Counted from the stretch's first letter, positions 17,657-26,466 are shown. The stretch: 64,000 bases of DNA from Henriciella litoralis (GCF_002088935.1 NZ_NCSS01000006.1:2978078-3042077); one strand, 5' to 3'. A program made the numbers and translations. Notes: generated from the sequence alone by a model not told the origin.

Positions 17657-18069
17657 GCGGGGGCCGGAAACGGAAGCTGAAGCAGCTCGATCTTGTATCC
17701 GTCCGGATCCTCGACGAATGCCATTTCGATCTCTGTGCCCAGCATCGGGCCGGGCTCTCGTGTGACCGTCACACCTTTCGCTTTCATGACCTCAACAAAG
17801 GCATAGAGATCCTCGCAGCCGAATGCGATGTGGCCATAACCTGAGCCGTGCGAGTAATCCTCCTCCTGGTGCCAGTTGTAGGTCAGCTCCAACACATTTC
17901 CTTTTTCTTCTTCTTCAGCACCAAGATAGGCGAGCGTGAACTCGGCATCGGGGAAATCGCGCTTCCGGATCAGGTCCAGACCGAAATTCTCTCCGTAGAA
18001 TTGGATCGATTTCTCAAGATCCTTCACGCGGATCATGGTGTGCAGCAAACGCGTTGCGGTCTTTGACAT
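17653..18069 (-). CDS. Glyoxalase/VOC family protein, lactoylglutathione lyase-like
   Basis: A 138-residue single VOC domain closely resembling glyoxalase I (GloA): LLHTMIRVKDLEKSIQFYGENFGL, LAYLGAEEEEKGNVLELTYNWH, YGHIAFGCEDL and EDPDGYKIELLQ. The metal ligands H10, E, H and E expected of GloA are all present. It could remove methylglyoxal, or could act on another glutathione adduct in the surrounding pathway. It is divergent from the P450 gene across a 78-bp gap with an AT-rich inverted repeat. Confidence 0.88.
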   Translation of the reverse strand: MSKTATRLLHTMIRVKDLEKSIQFYGENFGLDLIRKRDFPDAEFTLAYLGAEEEEKGNVLELTYNWHQEEDYSHGSGYGHIAFGCEDLYAFVEVMKAKGVTVTREPGPMLGTEIEMAFVEDPDGYKIELLQLPFPAPA

Positions 18070-18095
18070 TCATTCCTCCAAATTGACGGCGCGAC

Positions 18096-18119
18096 TAATT
18101 CCTTATAATAAATAAATTA
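18096..18119. promoter_or_regulatory. Candidate operator between glyoxalase and P450 genes
   Basis: TAATT (18096-18100) and AATTA (18115-18119) flank CCTTATAATAAAT. The string AATTCCTTAT is identical to that at 16862-16871, again in a divergent gap. This suggests the same regulator. Confidence 0.4.
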
Positions 18120-18147
18120 ACGCCGCAAACAAGAGGTAGGGAGTGAC

Positions 18148-19458
18148 ATGCAAATAAAAGAAGCTGACCGGATCGACCCGTATGAGAACCAGAGAACTGA
18201 ACCGGGGCCCGTTCATGCGCCGGTGTTCCCTGTTGACCTTCAGATCGACCTGACGGCGGAGGACGCCTACCTCGATGGGGCGCCCATGGAGGATGTCAAA
18301 CGACTTAGCGACGCTGCGCCGATTTTCTGGCATCCGGAAAACAAGCCGTATGAGCCGGGGTTCTGGGTGCTCACGCGACACGAAGACATCAGATACGTTT
18401 CGCAGAATCCCGGGCTATTTTCATCCGCTGTTGGGGCAGGTGCGCTGCTTTCCTTCGAGACATCTGGGTGGGATATGACCCCAGAGGAGCATGCCATTTA
18501 CATGGCTAACATGGTCCAGATGGACCCGCCTGAACACAAGGACTATCGGGCGCTGATTATGCCCTATCTCGGCGGGCCGGCGGTCAAGCGCATTGACCCG
18601 ATCATTCGACAGAAAGTTGGCGAACTCGTCGGCGAGCTGAAGGCGGACGAGCCATTTGATCTCGTCAGTCGCTTTTCAGCTATTACGCCCGGCGTGACGC
18701 TCTGCCACTTGCTGGGTGTGCCGCCGGAAGATCGCGAAACCATCGTGGAATGGGGGGACACGCTCGCCGGTTCGGGAGACCCCGAATATGCCGAAGCAGC
18801 AGCCGGGCTCCACGCAAAAATCTATAAATATGGCTGGGACCTGCTCAACAAGAAGAAGGAAGAGCCTGGCAATGACCTTCTGAGCGCGGCCATCAAGGAA
18901 TATTCCAAACAGGAAGGTGGCAAGCTGCGCCCCGGCTCCATGGAAGGCCTGTTCACCCTTATGGTCGTTGCCGGGCACAGAACCACTCGCAACACGACCA
19001 CAGAAGGCTTGATGCTCCTCTACAAACACCCTGAGCAACTGGAGCTGCTTCGGTCAAATCCGGACCTGATCAACAATGCTGTCGAGGAAATCCTTCGGTA
19101 CAGCACGGTTGTGCCGGTCTTCCGACGGACCGCTCTTGATGACACCGAGCTTAGCGGACAGAAAATCGCCAAGGGCGAGAAAGTTGTGATGTGGTACTCA
19201 GCGGCCAATCGCGATGAGTCCGTCTTCGAAGACCCGTATAAATTCGACATTCAAAGACCGAACGCCAAATCGCATCTCGCCTTTGGCATTGGGGAACATA
19301 TGTGCGCTGGAAACATGCTGGCGCGCCTGCAGATACGCACGGCAATTCTCGAGTTCATTCAGCGCTTCAAGACGATGGAAATCGTCAAGGAGCCTGAGTA
19401 CCTGCAGACGAACCAGGCAGTTTCGATCAAACGACTGATCGTGAAAACTGGACTGTAA
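18148..19458 (+). CDS. Cytochrome P450
   Basis: A 436-residue bacterial class I P450. The I-helix oxygen-binding motif is VVAGHRTTRNTT, the K-helix ExxR is EEILR, and the heme loop is AFGIGEHMCAG with the thiolate Cys386. A VQMDPPEHKDYR block (C-helix region) is also typical. It needs a ferredoxin and reductase, not found nearby. It could hydroxylate a terpenoid, steroid or alkyl-aryl compound; the family (CYP number) cannot be given without a search. Upstream is an AT-rich possible operator, downstream a strong hairpin terminator shared with the converging TonB receptor. Confidence 0.92.
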   Translation: MQIKEADRIDPYENQRTEPGPVHAPVFPVDLQIDLTAEDAYLDGAPMEDVKRLSDAAPIFWHPENKPYEPGFWVLTRHEDIRYVSQNPGLFSSAVGAGALLSFETSGWDMTPEEHAIYMANMVQMDPPEHKDYRALIMPYLGGPAVKRIDPIIRQKVGELVGELKADEPFDLVSRFSAITPGVTLCHLLGVPPEDRETIVEWGDTLAGSGDPEYAEAAAGLHAKIYKYGWDLLNKKKEEPGNDLLSAAIKEYSKQEGGKLRPGSMEGLFTLMVVAGHRTTRNTTTEGLMLLYKHPEQLELLRSNPDLINNAVEEILRYSTVVPVFRRTALDDTELSGQKIAKGEKVVMWYSAANRDESVFEDPYKFDIQRPNAKSHLAFGIGEHMCAGNMLARLQIRTAILEFIQRFKTMEIVKEPEYLQTNQAVSIKRLIVKTGL

Positions 19459-19519
19459 GTCTGTCCTGGCGAGCTTTGTCGCCGTGCCAGAGCAATTTAA
19501 CTCTCGCTCGTACGAAAAA

Positions 19520-19548
19520 CCGCCTGCCAGAGACGATCTGGCAGGCGG
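19520..19548. terminator. Bidirectional hairpin terminator
   Basis: A perfect 12-bp stem, CCGCCTGCCAGA / TCTGGCAGGCGG, encloses a 5-base loop. It is preceded by an A-run and followed by TTTC. It lies between the converging P450 and TonB-receptor genes. Confidence 0.85.
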
Positions 19549-19581
19549 TTTCAGTTTGTATTCCGGGAGGGCTAGGTTTGT

Positions 19582-21951
19582 TTAGAAGCTGGCCTTCAAT
19601 TGGACAGCAAACGTGCGGCCAGGATCAGTGCCCTGTACGTAGGCCCCTGCAACGAGCGGAATATTGTACCCGAAATTGCCAACGATCTCATCGGTGAGGT
19701 TACGGCCTATAATCGCCACTTCCCAGTTTTGATCGATCGGCGCGACGCCCAGGCGCAAGTCCACTTTCGTATAGGCGTCCGTCTCTTGGACGGGATTTCC
19801 ATCGGGAGAAACGAACTGGTCACCGACATAGTTGAGAGACAGGTTCACCAGGCCTTCGAAGCGAGGCGAGATATTGTCCCTCCAGTCCACATTGAACGAT
19901 CCTGACCATTCCGGTGCGTATTGAAGCCGCGCTCCGGCGAGGTCCTGCGCGCCGCCGACGCAACCGGTCTGTGCCGTCTGGCCAGCATAGCAGGCTGCAC
20001 CGGGAAAGCTGTCATATTTAGCGTCGAGATAAAGCGCATTGGCGCTGAGTGTTGTTGACGGAACGACAAGGTAACGGCCTTCTACTTCAATCCCCCGGCT
20101 CGTTGCTTCAGCGGCATTGCCAACGGTGAATGTCGATCCGTTGAATGCTGAGACTTGCAGATCCTCGAAGGTGTTGTTGAAGGCTGCGACCGAAATCTCC
20201 GCGCGGTCATTCAGCAATTTGGACTTGTAGCCAATTTCGTAAGACTTGGCTTCTTCCCCCTCGAACTGAAGGTTCGCAGGATCAGGCGCCGTCTGGCCAA
20301 CATCGAAGCTACCGGACTTGAAACCAGTTCGGTACGAGAAATAGACCATCCCTTCAGGAGAGATGTCATACTCGACAGCAATCATCGGCGAAAAGGAATT
20401 ATCACTGCGCTCTGATTTTACCGCGTAGTTCTCGCGGCCAATGGCTGCGAACAAGGCAAGCTGGACAGGGTCTTGTGACGCGGCGCCGCAGCCATCTGTT
20501 CCCGCGTCTGTCACGAAGTGTGATTTGGCGAGCCGTTTGTTGCTCTCCTGATAGCGCGCGCCGGCCGTGACACGCAATTTGTCCGAAATGTCCAGGGTGC
20601 CCTGTCCAAAGATACCAAGGCTGTTATCTGTCAATTTCGCGTTATTGCAGGACAGGCCATCGAACGGCAGTCCAAAATCCGTGAATCGAAGTCCCGAGAA
20701 TGTGTTGGGAGAGGTCTGTATAATTGAGTTTTCGTAGTAGGCGCCAACGATATAGTCGAAGCGCCCGGCATCGCTCGGCTCCAGCCGGAATTCCTGGCTG
20801 AACTGCTCAACTTCCTGACCGAGAATTGTCGTCACTACCGAAAGCGGGGTCGTGTCTGCATCGATATGTTCGATCCAATCGGCATCAATGTAACCGGTTA
20901 CAGACGTCAGTCGGACAGGGCCGAAATCATACGTTCCCAAGAGTGTGAATGTCTTGGCTTCGTCGTGCCCGGTTTCATCTCCATAAAGGCCTGTGCCTCC
21001 TGTCGAGCGTCGATCATCAACAGAGAAATCGGCATTGGGGTCCGCTGCACGGACGAGGTCAATGAAGCTCTGCAGACGTGGAAACCGCGGATCAGTAGGG
21101 TCGTCGACAAACGAAACCTGCTGCGTGCGACCATCGCTGTCGGCTTCTGTGGACTGAGCCGTGAAGAGGACGTTGAGACGGTCTGTAAGGTCGGCTTCCA
21201 GGCTCAAGCGGACCGAGAAGTCATTTGAGGAAGGATCCTGACGGTCGCGATTGGTATTGTAGAAGAACCCGTCCTGTTCGGAGGCTTTCGCCGCGAGCCG
21301 GAAGTAGAGATTGTCGGCGACAGGCCCGGTCACGTAGCCTTCAAGGCTCCTTTGATCGGTGTCATCCAGATTGTAGGTAAGGTTCATCGCGCCGCCAAAC
21401 TCGTTTTCCGGACGGGCAGAAATGATGTTCACGGCGCCGGCGATCGTGCCTTTGCCGAATAGCGTGCTTTGTGGCCCTTTCAGCACTTCAACCCGCTCGG
21501 TGTCGAGAAACGACAACCGTGAAAGTCGCGCAACTGTGAAGTATACGCCGTCGAGATAGATGCCTGTTGACTGTTCGAAGCCTTGATTGGAGCCGGAGCC
21601 GATGCCGCGAACGTAAATCTGTTCGCTGAGGCCCGCAGTGCCGATATGCAAGCCGGGGACAAGGTCCTTCAGCCCTTCCAGGTTCGCGATTCCCTGATCC
21701 TGCAGAACATCACCTGTAACAGCCTGCACAGTAACCGGAACGTCGAGAATGCTCTCCTCACGCTTTTCGGCGGTCACCTGAACGGTGTTTAGTTTGTACT
21801 CGTCGTCTGCGCTCGTTGCGTCCTGAGCGAGCGCCAGAGGTGACGCCGTGATCAGTGCGATCATGCTCGCACCTGCAAGCCGTGCGGCGAAATTAATCCT
21901 GGAATACTCGCGTGCAGTATCCGGTTGTTTGGCAATTTGATGTAGCGACAT
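19582..21951 (-). CDS. TonB-dependent outer-membrane receptor
   Basis: A 789-residue receptor. The frame is open to 22095, but ATG at 21951 is preceded by GGGGAGGAAC and starts a plausible signal region ending at SPLALAQ. The plug has LNTVQVTAEKREESILDVPVTV, IYVRGIGSGSNQGFEQSTGIYLDGVYF and RVEVLKGPQSTLFGKGTIAGAVNI. The barrel ends with the typical phenylalanine (TFAVQLKASF). This VTAEKR-type class is common in sphingomonads and Caulobacterales for uptake of hydrophobic organic substrates. It probably imports the substrate of the neighbouring oxygenases. Confidence 0.9.
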   Translation of the reverse strand: MSLHQIAKQPDTAREYSRINFAARLAGASMIALITASPLALAQDATSADDEYKLNTVQVTAEKREESILDVPVTVQAVTGDVLQDQGIANLEGLKDLVPGLHIGTAGLSEQIYVRGIGSGSNQGFEQSTGIYLDGVYFTVARLSRLSFLDTERVEVLKGPQSTLFGKGTIAGAVNIISARPENEFGGAMNLTYNLDDTDQRSLEGYVTGPVADNLYFRLAAKASEQDGFFYNTNRDRQDPSSNDFSVRLSLEADLTDRLNVLFTAQSTEADSDGRTQQVSFVDDPTDPRFPRLQSFIDLVRAADPNADFSVDDRRSTGGTGLYGDETGHDEAKTFTLLGTYDFGPVRLTSVTGYIDADWIEHIDADTTPLSVVTTILGQEVEQFSQEFRLEPSDAGRFDYIVGAYYENSIIQTSPNTFSGLRFTDFGLPFDGLSCNNAKLTDNSLGIFGQGTLDISDKLRVTAGARYQESNKRLAKSHFVTDAGTDGCGAASQDPVQLALFAAIGRENYAVKSERSDNSFSPMIAVEYDISPEGMVYFSYRTGFKSGSFDVGQTAPDPANLQFEGEEAKSYEIGYKSKLLNDRAEISVAAFNNTFEDLQVSAFNGSTFTVGNAAEATSRGIEVEGRYLVVPSTTLSANALYLDAKYDSFPGAACYAGQTAQTGCVGGAQDLAGARLQYAPEWSGSFNVDWRDNISPRFEGLVNLSLNYVGDQFVSPDGNPVQETDAYTKVDLRLGVAPIDQNWEVAIIGRNLTDEIVGNFGYNIPLVAGAYVQGTDPGRTFAVQLKASF

Positions 21952-22071
21952 GTTCCTCCCCATCGCGTTTTCTATGCAGTCGATCTGGCCGCGAATTATT
22001 TCGTCTGGCCGCGTCGACACGTTGCGGTATCGGCTGTCCTTAATCTGTTGAAAAATGGACTTGCTATTTAT

Positions 22072-22090
22072 GATACTTTTTTTGAGTATC
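22072..22090. promoter_or_regulatory. Inverted repeat in TonB receptor / MFS divergent gap
   Basis: GATACT and AGTATC arms (6 bp) flank a T-rich 7-bp centre. It lies 121 bp upstream of the receptor start and 38 bp upstream of the MFS start, where an operator or promoter would be expected. Confidence 0.35.
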
Positions 22091-22128
22091 TTCAAAAATA
22101 ATATCTGTCAATTCCGTGGGAGGAAGTT

Positions 22129-23427
22129 TTGAATAGTGCTTTTAGGGGTGCGGATCCGCGCCCGAAATACGTGCTTGCGATACTCACGATTACCTTTGTC
22201 CTGGCGAACATCGACAGGAACATCATCAACATGCTTCTGGAGCAGATTCGCGCTGAATTCGATCTGCTCGACTGGCAGCTGGGACTGTTGTCAGGCTTTG
22301 CATTTTCGGCGGTCTACGCGATTGCGGGGGTGTGGATTTCACGACTGGCAGATCGGGGTGACCGGATTACGATTATCTCCATTTCATTGACGGTGTGGAG
22401 CGCCATGACGGCCCTGTGCGGCATGGCCGGATCGGCGATTCAGCTCATGCTGGCCAGGGCTGGTGTTGGCCTCGGAGAGGGAGGGTGCAGTCCACCTGCC
22501 CATTCCCTTATAAGTGATCTATTTCCGGCGTCCAAAAGAGCGACGGCGCTCGGTATTTATGCGTCGGGTGCAACCGTGGGGCTGGCGGGCGGCTTTTACC
22601 TTGGGGGCTGGCTGGGTGAGGCGTTCGGCTGGCGGGTAGCATTGCTCGCGGTGGGGCTGCCCGGCCTGTTCGTCGCAATTCTGTTCAGGTTGACGGTAAA
22701 AGAGCCGAGGCGGTCCGTTGAGCAGGTGCAAAGCCAGACCGCGCCAAAGCAAAACCTTGTAGATGCCGCGCTTCGTATCTGGCGCAGTCGTAGCTTGCGC
22801 CATGTGATGGTCGCAGCCGCTCTGTCGGCGATGGTTGCGTCTGGCACGATTACCTTTGTCCCGTCCTTCCTTATCCGGACCCACGACATGACCACTCTCG
22901 AAGTTGGGACGGCCCTGGCAGTCATCACTGGGGTGTTTGCCAGTTCGGGGGTGATTTTTGGGGGCTGGGTTGCCGACCGGCTTGCCAGACGCGACCAGCG
23001 CTGGAATGCGTGGATACCAGCTCTCGCCAAGCTCCTTGCCCTGCCTGGCATGCTCATCTTCTTCCTGATCGACAACAAGGTCTTTGCGCTAGCGGCTTAT
23101 GCGTTGCCGAGTTTTTTGTCTGGCATGTGGCTTGGTCCCACATATTCAATGGTGCAGGGACTGGCGCCGAAAGCAATTCGGTCGACCGCTGCAGCCGTTT
23201 TGTTGTTGGTCTACAATATTTTGGGGCTCGGTGTCGGGCCGATTATTATTGGTGGTCTCAGCGACTTCATTCGTGACGTATATGGCGGAAATTCGCTTCG
23301 AACGGCCTTGCTGTGTATTGCGCCGATCTCTTGCTGGGCTGCCTTCCATTACTGGTGGTCGGCGCGGTTCCTGCGTGAGGACATGAAAAACCCGGACCTC
23401 GATTTAGAGCTTGCAGAAGTGCTGTGA
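22129..23427 (+). CDS. MFS transporter
   Basis: A 432-residue major facilitator with twelve predicted hydrophobic helices. The start is TTG at 22129 behind a strong GGGAGGAAG site. The loop 2-3 motif appears as ISRLADRGDRITIIS and its second-half copy as GGWVADRLARRDQRW. The N-terminus (LAILTITFVLANIDRNIINMLL) resembles the Spinster/aromatic-acid transporter branch often found in sphingomonad degradation clusters. It probably moves an organic acid or pathway substrate across the inner membrane. It is divergent from the TonB receptor, consistent with one uptake route over both membranes. Confidence 0.88.
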   Translation: MNSAFRGADPRPKYVLAILTITFVLANIDRNIINMLLEQIRAEFDLLDWQLGLLSGFAFSAVYAIAGVWISRLADRGDRITIISISLTVWSAMTALCGMAGSAIQLMLARAGVGLGEGGCSPPAHSLISDLFPASKRATALGIYASGATVGLAGGFYLGGWLGEAFGWRVALLAVGLPGLFVAILFRLTVKEPRRSVEQVQSQTAPKQNLVDAALRIWRSRSLRHVMVAAALSAMVASGTITFVPSFLIRTHDMTTLEVGTALAVITGVFASSGVIFGGWVADRLARRDQRWNAWIPALAKLLALPGMLIFFLIDNKVFALAAYALPSFLSGMWLGPTYSMVQGLAPKAIRSTAAAVLLLVYNILGLGVGPIIIGGLSDFIRDVYGGNSLRTALLCIAPISCWAAFHYWWSARFLREDMKNPDLDLELAEVL

Positions 23428-23460
23428 CACTGTGAACGATATGCAGGAATCTCTATCTGT

Positions 23461-23483
23461 TATAAGGGTCTTCAAACCTTATA
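23461..23483. promoter_or_regulatory. Candidate autoregulatory operator of GntR gene
   Basis: TATAAGG (23461-23467) and CCTTATA (23477-23483) form a perfect 7-bp inverted repeat with a 9-bp spacer. It ends 35 bp before the GntR start codon chosen here. The CCTTAT half-site also occurs in two other divergent gaps of this cluster. Confidence 0.45.
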
Positions 23484-23518
23484 TCGCGTTAGAGTGTGAC
23501 ACTGCAACGTGGCCAGCA

Positions 23519-24331
23519 ATGAGCAAAATTTTGACTGATCAGACATCAGCGCGCCAAGCGCCTACTCCTTCCAGATCCCGGACGCGCCGAAAAGTGACCA
23601 AGGAGAAGGGGGCGCTGCGTGTTGCTCGCGAAATTGCCAAGCACATCCAGGAAGAGAAACTGATGGCCGGGGAGAAATACCTGTCAGAGGCGGAAGCGAT
23701 CGAACGGTATCAGGTTGCGCGCGGCACACTGCGCGAGGCGTTGCGCCATTTGCAGATACAAGGCGTCATTGAGATCCGCCCGGGGCCAAAGGGCGGGCAT
23801 TTTGTCGCCGATCCGACCGCAGACAATCTCGCGTCAACAATCGCCTTGCTACTGCAGTTCTCGGATGCGACCATCGAGTCCCTGATTGAAGCTCGCGGGT
23901 CGATTGAGCCGGGTATGGCGGCCATGGCAGCTGCCCACGCGACAGAGGCTGACATTGAAGCCATGGACGAATTGCTGGCCGAGATGGAGGACTCTCTAGG
24001 CAATTATGAGGCCTATTATGCGGTCTACATGGATCTCTGGGACGTTCTTGCCCGCTCCACGCGCAATGCGTTTTTCGTATTCCTGTCTCCCGCACTGCGG
24101 AACATTACTTGGACGGCGGGCATAAGGCCAAACGAGCGCCAAAGGGAGAGAGCGCTTCGCAACCTGCAGACTGTCAGGGATGCGGTTGCCAAAGGCGATC
24201 CGGAAGAGGCTTTTCAGGCCATGCAATTGCTTGAGCGCCAGTTCCTGGCAACTATGCGCGAAGAGTATCCGCGGGAAATTTCCAAAATTGTGTCCTGGTC
24301 TGATTTTGGAAGGCGCAACGCTTCAAATTGA
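23519..24331 (+). CDS. GntR/FadR-family transcriptional regulator
   Basis: A 270-residue regulator starting at ATG 23519; the open frame reaches back to 23411 but would read through a likely operator. The N-terminal winged helix is ALRVAREIAKHIQEEKLMAGEKYLSEAEAIERYQVARGTLREALRHL in character, followed by a wing (GPKGGHFVA). The C-terminal FCD-type domain is helical and begins at TIESLIEARGSIEPGMAAMA. A basic/Ser-rich N-terminal tail of about 30 residues precedes the HTH. It converges with the flavin dehydrogenase gene, overlapping by 9 bp. It likely represses the surrounding catabolic genes, released by a pathway acid. Confidence 0.9.
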   Translation: MSKILTDQTSARQAPTPSRSRTRRKVTKEKGALRVAREIAKHIQEEKLMAGEKYLSEAEAIERYQVARGTLREALRHLQIQGVIEIRPGPKGGHFVADPTADNLASTIALLLQFSDATIESLIEARGSIEPGMAAMAAAHATEADIEAMDELLAEMEDSLGNYEAYYAVYMDLWDVLARSTRNAFFVFLSPALRNITWTAGIRPNERQRERALRNLQTVRDAVAKGDPEEAFQAMQLLERQFLATMREEYPREISKIVSWSDFGRRNASN

Positions 24332-25717
24332 GAAGATTTTCCCAGGATTGAAGATGTTGGCGGGGTCTAGCGCCTGTTTGATGGCCCGCATTGCTGGTAA
24401 GCCGCTGGCATGTTCCAGCTCTAGAAATTTCTGTTTGCCCGTGCCGATGCCGTGCTCGCCGGTGCAGGTTCCGCCCATCGAGATTGCGCGTTCGACAAGC
24501 CGGTCATGGAGTGCGTGAGCGCGCTCCAACTCCTTACTATCGTCCGGATCGACGAGCAGAAAGAGGTGGAAGTTGCCGTCACCGACATGTCCAACGAGCG
24601 GGGCAACCAGGCCGGAGGTCTCCAGATCGGCTTTTGTCTCAACGACCGCGTCGGCAAGGCGGGAAATGGGGACGCACACATCTGTGACGAGAACCTGTTT
24701 TCCAGGGCTCAAGGCGCGGGCAGCGTAGAGCGCATAATGGCGCGCCGTTTCGAGCTTGCGCCTCTCTTCTGCCTGCAGCGCCCATTCGAACTGACCGGCG
24801 CCAAAATCGCCCGCCAGCTCTTTGAATGTCGAGATCTGGTCGTTCACGACGGCCTCGCTTCCATGAAATTCGACGAACAGCATGGGCGTCTCAGGCAGCG
24901 ACAGGTTTGAATAGCTGTTGCTGGCGGCCACCTGAACTTCATCAAGAAGCTCTATCCGGGCGACGGCAATCCCCATCTGTATCGCCATGATCACTGTGTT
25001 GGTGGCGTCTGCAATGGAGTTGAAGGGCATTACGCCGAGCGCAATCTGCTCCGGAATTCCATAAAGTCTGAGCGTCAGTTCCGTTATAATGCCAAGTGTC
25101 CCTTCCGACCCAACGAACATCCGGGTGAGGTCGTAGCCTGCCGCAGATTTGCGTGCCCGATGTCCGGTCCTGATGACGCTCCCGTCGGCTAGAACGACCG
25201 TCAGTTCGAGAACATTGTCCGCCATTGTGCCGTAGCGTACCGCATTGGTCCCGGATGCACGGGTCGCCGCCATGCCGCCCAGCGTTGCATTCGCGCCCGG
25301 GTCGATTGGAAAGAACAGTCCTTGATCTCGCAGAAACACATTCAGTTGCTCGCGTGTGACGCCGGCATCAACGCGCACGCACAAATCTTCGCTCAGGACT
25401 TCTCTGATGGTGCACATTCTAGAGGTGTCGATACTCAGGCCGCCATGAACTGCCGAGACGTGACCCTCCAGCGACGTGCCTGCCCCGAATGGAATGATGG
25501 GGCAATTGTGTCTGGCGCAGATCTTGACGGCCTCTGACACGTCCTCAGTGCTTTCAGCGAAGAGCACAGCATCTGGAGGGACGCAGGCATGCCACGACTC
25601 ATCCTTGCCGTGGGCCTCCAGCGTTGATGAGCTGCTGTCCAGCTTGTCGCCAAAGAGTTGAGCCAGTTCAGCGACCACCGCATCAACATCGTATAGCCGT
25701 GCTAGATTAACCGTCAT
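24323..25717 (-). CDS. FAD-linked oxidase, GlcD / D-lactate dehydrogenase type
   Basis: A 464-residue flavoprotein oxidising 2-hydroxy acids. ATG 25717 is chosen; a longer frame to 25789 crosses a palindrome. The FAD-binding domain has IIPFGAGTSLEGHVSAVHGG and DPGANATLGGMAATRASGTN, then KSAAGYDLTRMFVGSEGTLGIITE. The C-terminal domain has VGHVGDGNFH and GTCTGEHGIGTGKQKFLE, ending NIFNPGKIFSI. This pattern fits D-lactate dehydrogenase (cytochrome) or glycolate oxidase subunit GlcD. No GlcE/GlcF genes are adjacent, so it may be a stand-alone enzyme for a D-2-hydroxyacid. It might use the D-lactate made by the glyoxalase system of this cluster. Confidence 0.9.
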   Translation of the reverse strand: MTVNLARLYDVDAVVAELAQLFGDKLDSSSSTLEAHGKDESWHACVPPDAVLFAESTEDVSEAVKICARHNCPIIPFGAGTSLEGHVSAVHGGLSIDTSRMCTIREVLSEDLCVRVDAGVTREQLNVFLRDQGLFFPIDPGANATLGGMAATRASGTNAVRYGTMADNVLELTVVLADGSVIRTGHRARKSAAGYDLTRMFVGSEGTLGIITELTLRLYGIPEQIALGVMPFNSIADATNTVIMAIQMGIAVARIELLDEVQVAASNSYSNLSLPETPMLFVEFHGSEAVVNDQISTFKELAGDFGAGQFEWALQAEERRKLETARHYALYAARALSPGKQVLVTDVCVPISRLADAVVETKADLETSGLVAPLVGHVGDGNFHLFLLVDPDDSKELERAHALHDRLVERAISMGGTCTGEHGIGTGKQKFLELEHASGLPAMRAIKQALDPANIFNPGKIFSI

Positions 25718-25738
25718 GAGTTTCGCATTTCCTTGCAA

Positions 25739-25760
25739 TATAATTATGATCATAATTATA
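25739..25760. promoter_or_regulatory. Perfect 22-bp palindrome upstream of flavin dehydrogenase
   Basis: TATAATTATGA and its exact reverse complement TCATAATTATA meet without a spacer, 22 bp upstream of the start codon at 25717. The location suits a repressor site overlapping the promoter. The TTAT/ATAA halves resemble the AT-rich sites at 16868 and 18103. Confidence 0.5.
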
Positions 25761-25956
25761 GATTTGGGTTGCGCTGGACAAGCCCACACGACGGTTGCGC
25801 CAGATTTTTCGCTCGAATGACAAAAGTCGCTGATCCTTCAATGCGTACTTGGATTGCCATCTGCAGCGTCATTTGCTGACGATGATCTCGGGAGATGTAT
25901 AGAAGTAATGACGGGCAGGTGAGGGGCAACTTCGAAGCCGCCGGCCGGTGTGAGGC

Positions 25957-26209
25957 GGAGACAAGGCCGTCGATCTCTTTCTCATACACCGCATTTTGCC
26001 ATCTTCGATGAATGGCGTCTCGCAGGACTCAGTCTGCAGCACTTCAACCGATGGGGCCGCCTCTAGATTGAACACTAAGAGATCTGGCGAAACTGGCGGG
26101 GTAGGGACTTCGGCTAAAACAGAGACCGGAGCCCAAGAAAATGCCCGCCAGTGGCGGGCGATTTCGCGAATTCCGAGATCTGGTCTTCAAATCAGGGACT
26201 GCGTGGCGG
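25957..26209. repeat. Direct repeat copy A (tRNA-Ser downstream flank)
   Basis: This stretch of about 250 bp is repeated, at clearly high identity, at 35798-36083. Shared parts include ACAAGGCCGTCGATCTCTTT, the ATGAATGGCGTCTCGCAGGA block, a GCCCGCCAGTGGCGGGC hairpin, and CTTCAAATCAGGGACTGCGT. Copy A lacks about 30 bp present in copy B and stops at GTGGCGG, exactly where the IS6-like element begins. A short leftward frame (25869-26075) over it is not supported as a gene. Confidence 0.8.
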
Positions 26210-26466
26210 TGTTGTCAGACTAATGCAAACTAGTCTCTGCGAACCGGCGAATAAGCAGGTTTAGACGGCCAGAAGCCGTCGCCATTCTTGGAGGGCGGCG
26301 TGGGTGGAGATGAATTTCTGAAGGTTCGACATCCGCCTGAACCTCAGCATCGCTCGCTGGATGATCGCGGGCGACGTTTTGAAATAGCGGAAGGGCGACT
26401 TGCTCATGCCGCAAAGAGTAGAGCGGCGCGCTATCCGTTCTCAAGCAAAGTTCTTCTGACAATACC
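26208..26466. mobile_element. Internally deleted IS6-family element (about 259 bp)
   Basis: The left end GGTGTTGTCAGAC (26208) and the right end GTCTGACAATACC-like sequence (TTCTGACAATACC, 26454-26466) are imperfect inverted repeats. Between them lies a short frame whose start matches IS6 transposase N-termini and whose end matches IS6 C-termini, so about 600 bp of the transposase gene is missing. No 8-bp target duplication is visible (TGCGTGGC left, GTGGAAGG right). It could be moved only by a transposase supplied in trans. Confidence 0.65.
26261..26407 (-). pseudogene. IS6-family transposase, N- and C-termini fused by deletion
   Basis: A 48-codon frame. Residues 1-22 (MSKSPFRYFKTSPAIIQRAM) match the conserved IS6 transposase N-terminus, which continues in intact members into a helix-turn-helix region. 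From about residue 24 (RRMSNLQKFISTHA) it matches the C-terminal end that normally follows the DDE domain, finishing EWRRLLAV. The catalytic domain is absent, so there is no activity. Confidence 0.65.

Noticed and set aside
25869..26075. Leftward ORF in repeat copy A, sharing its N-terminal part with 35660-35917 in copy B
   Set aside because: The similarity follows from the DNA repeat itself; the frames diverge outside it and lack ribosome sites.
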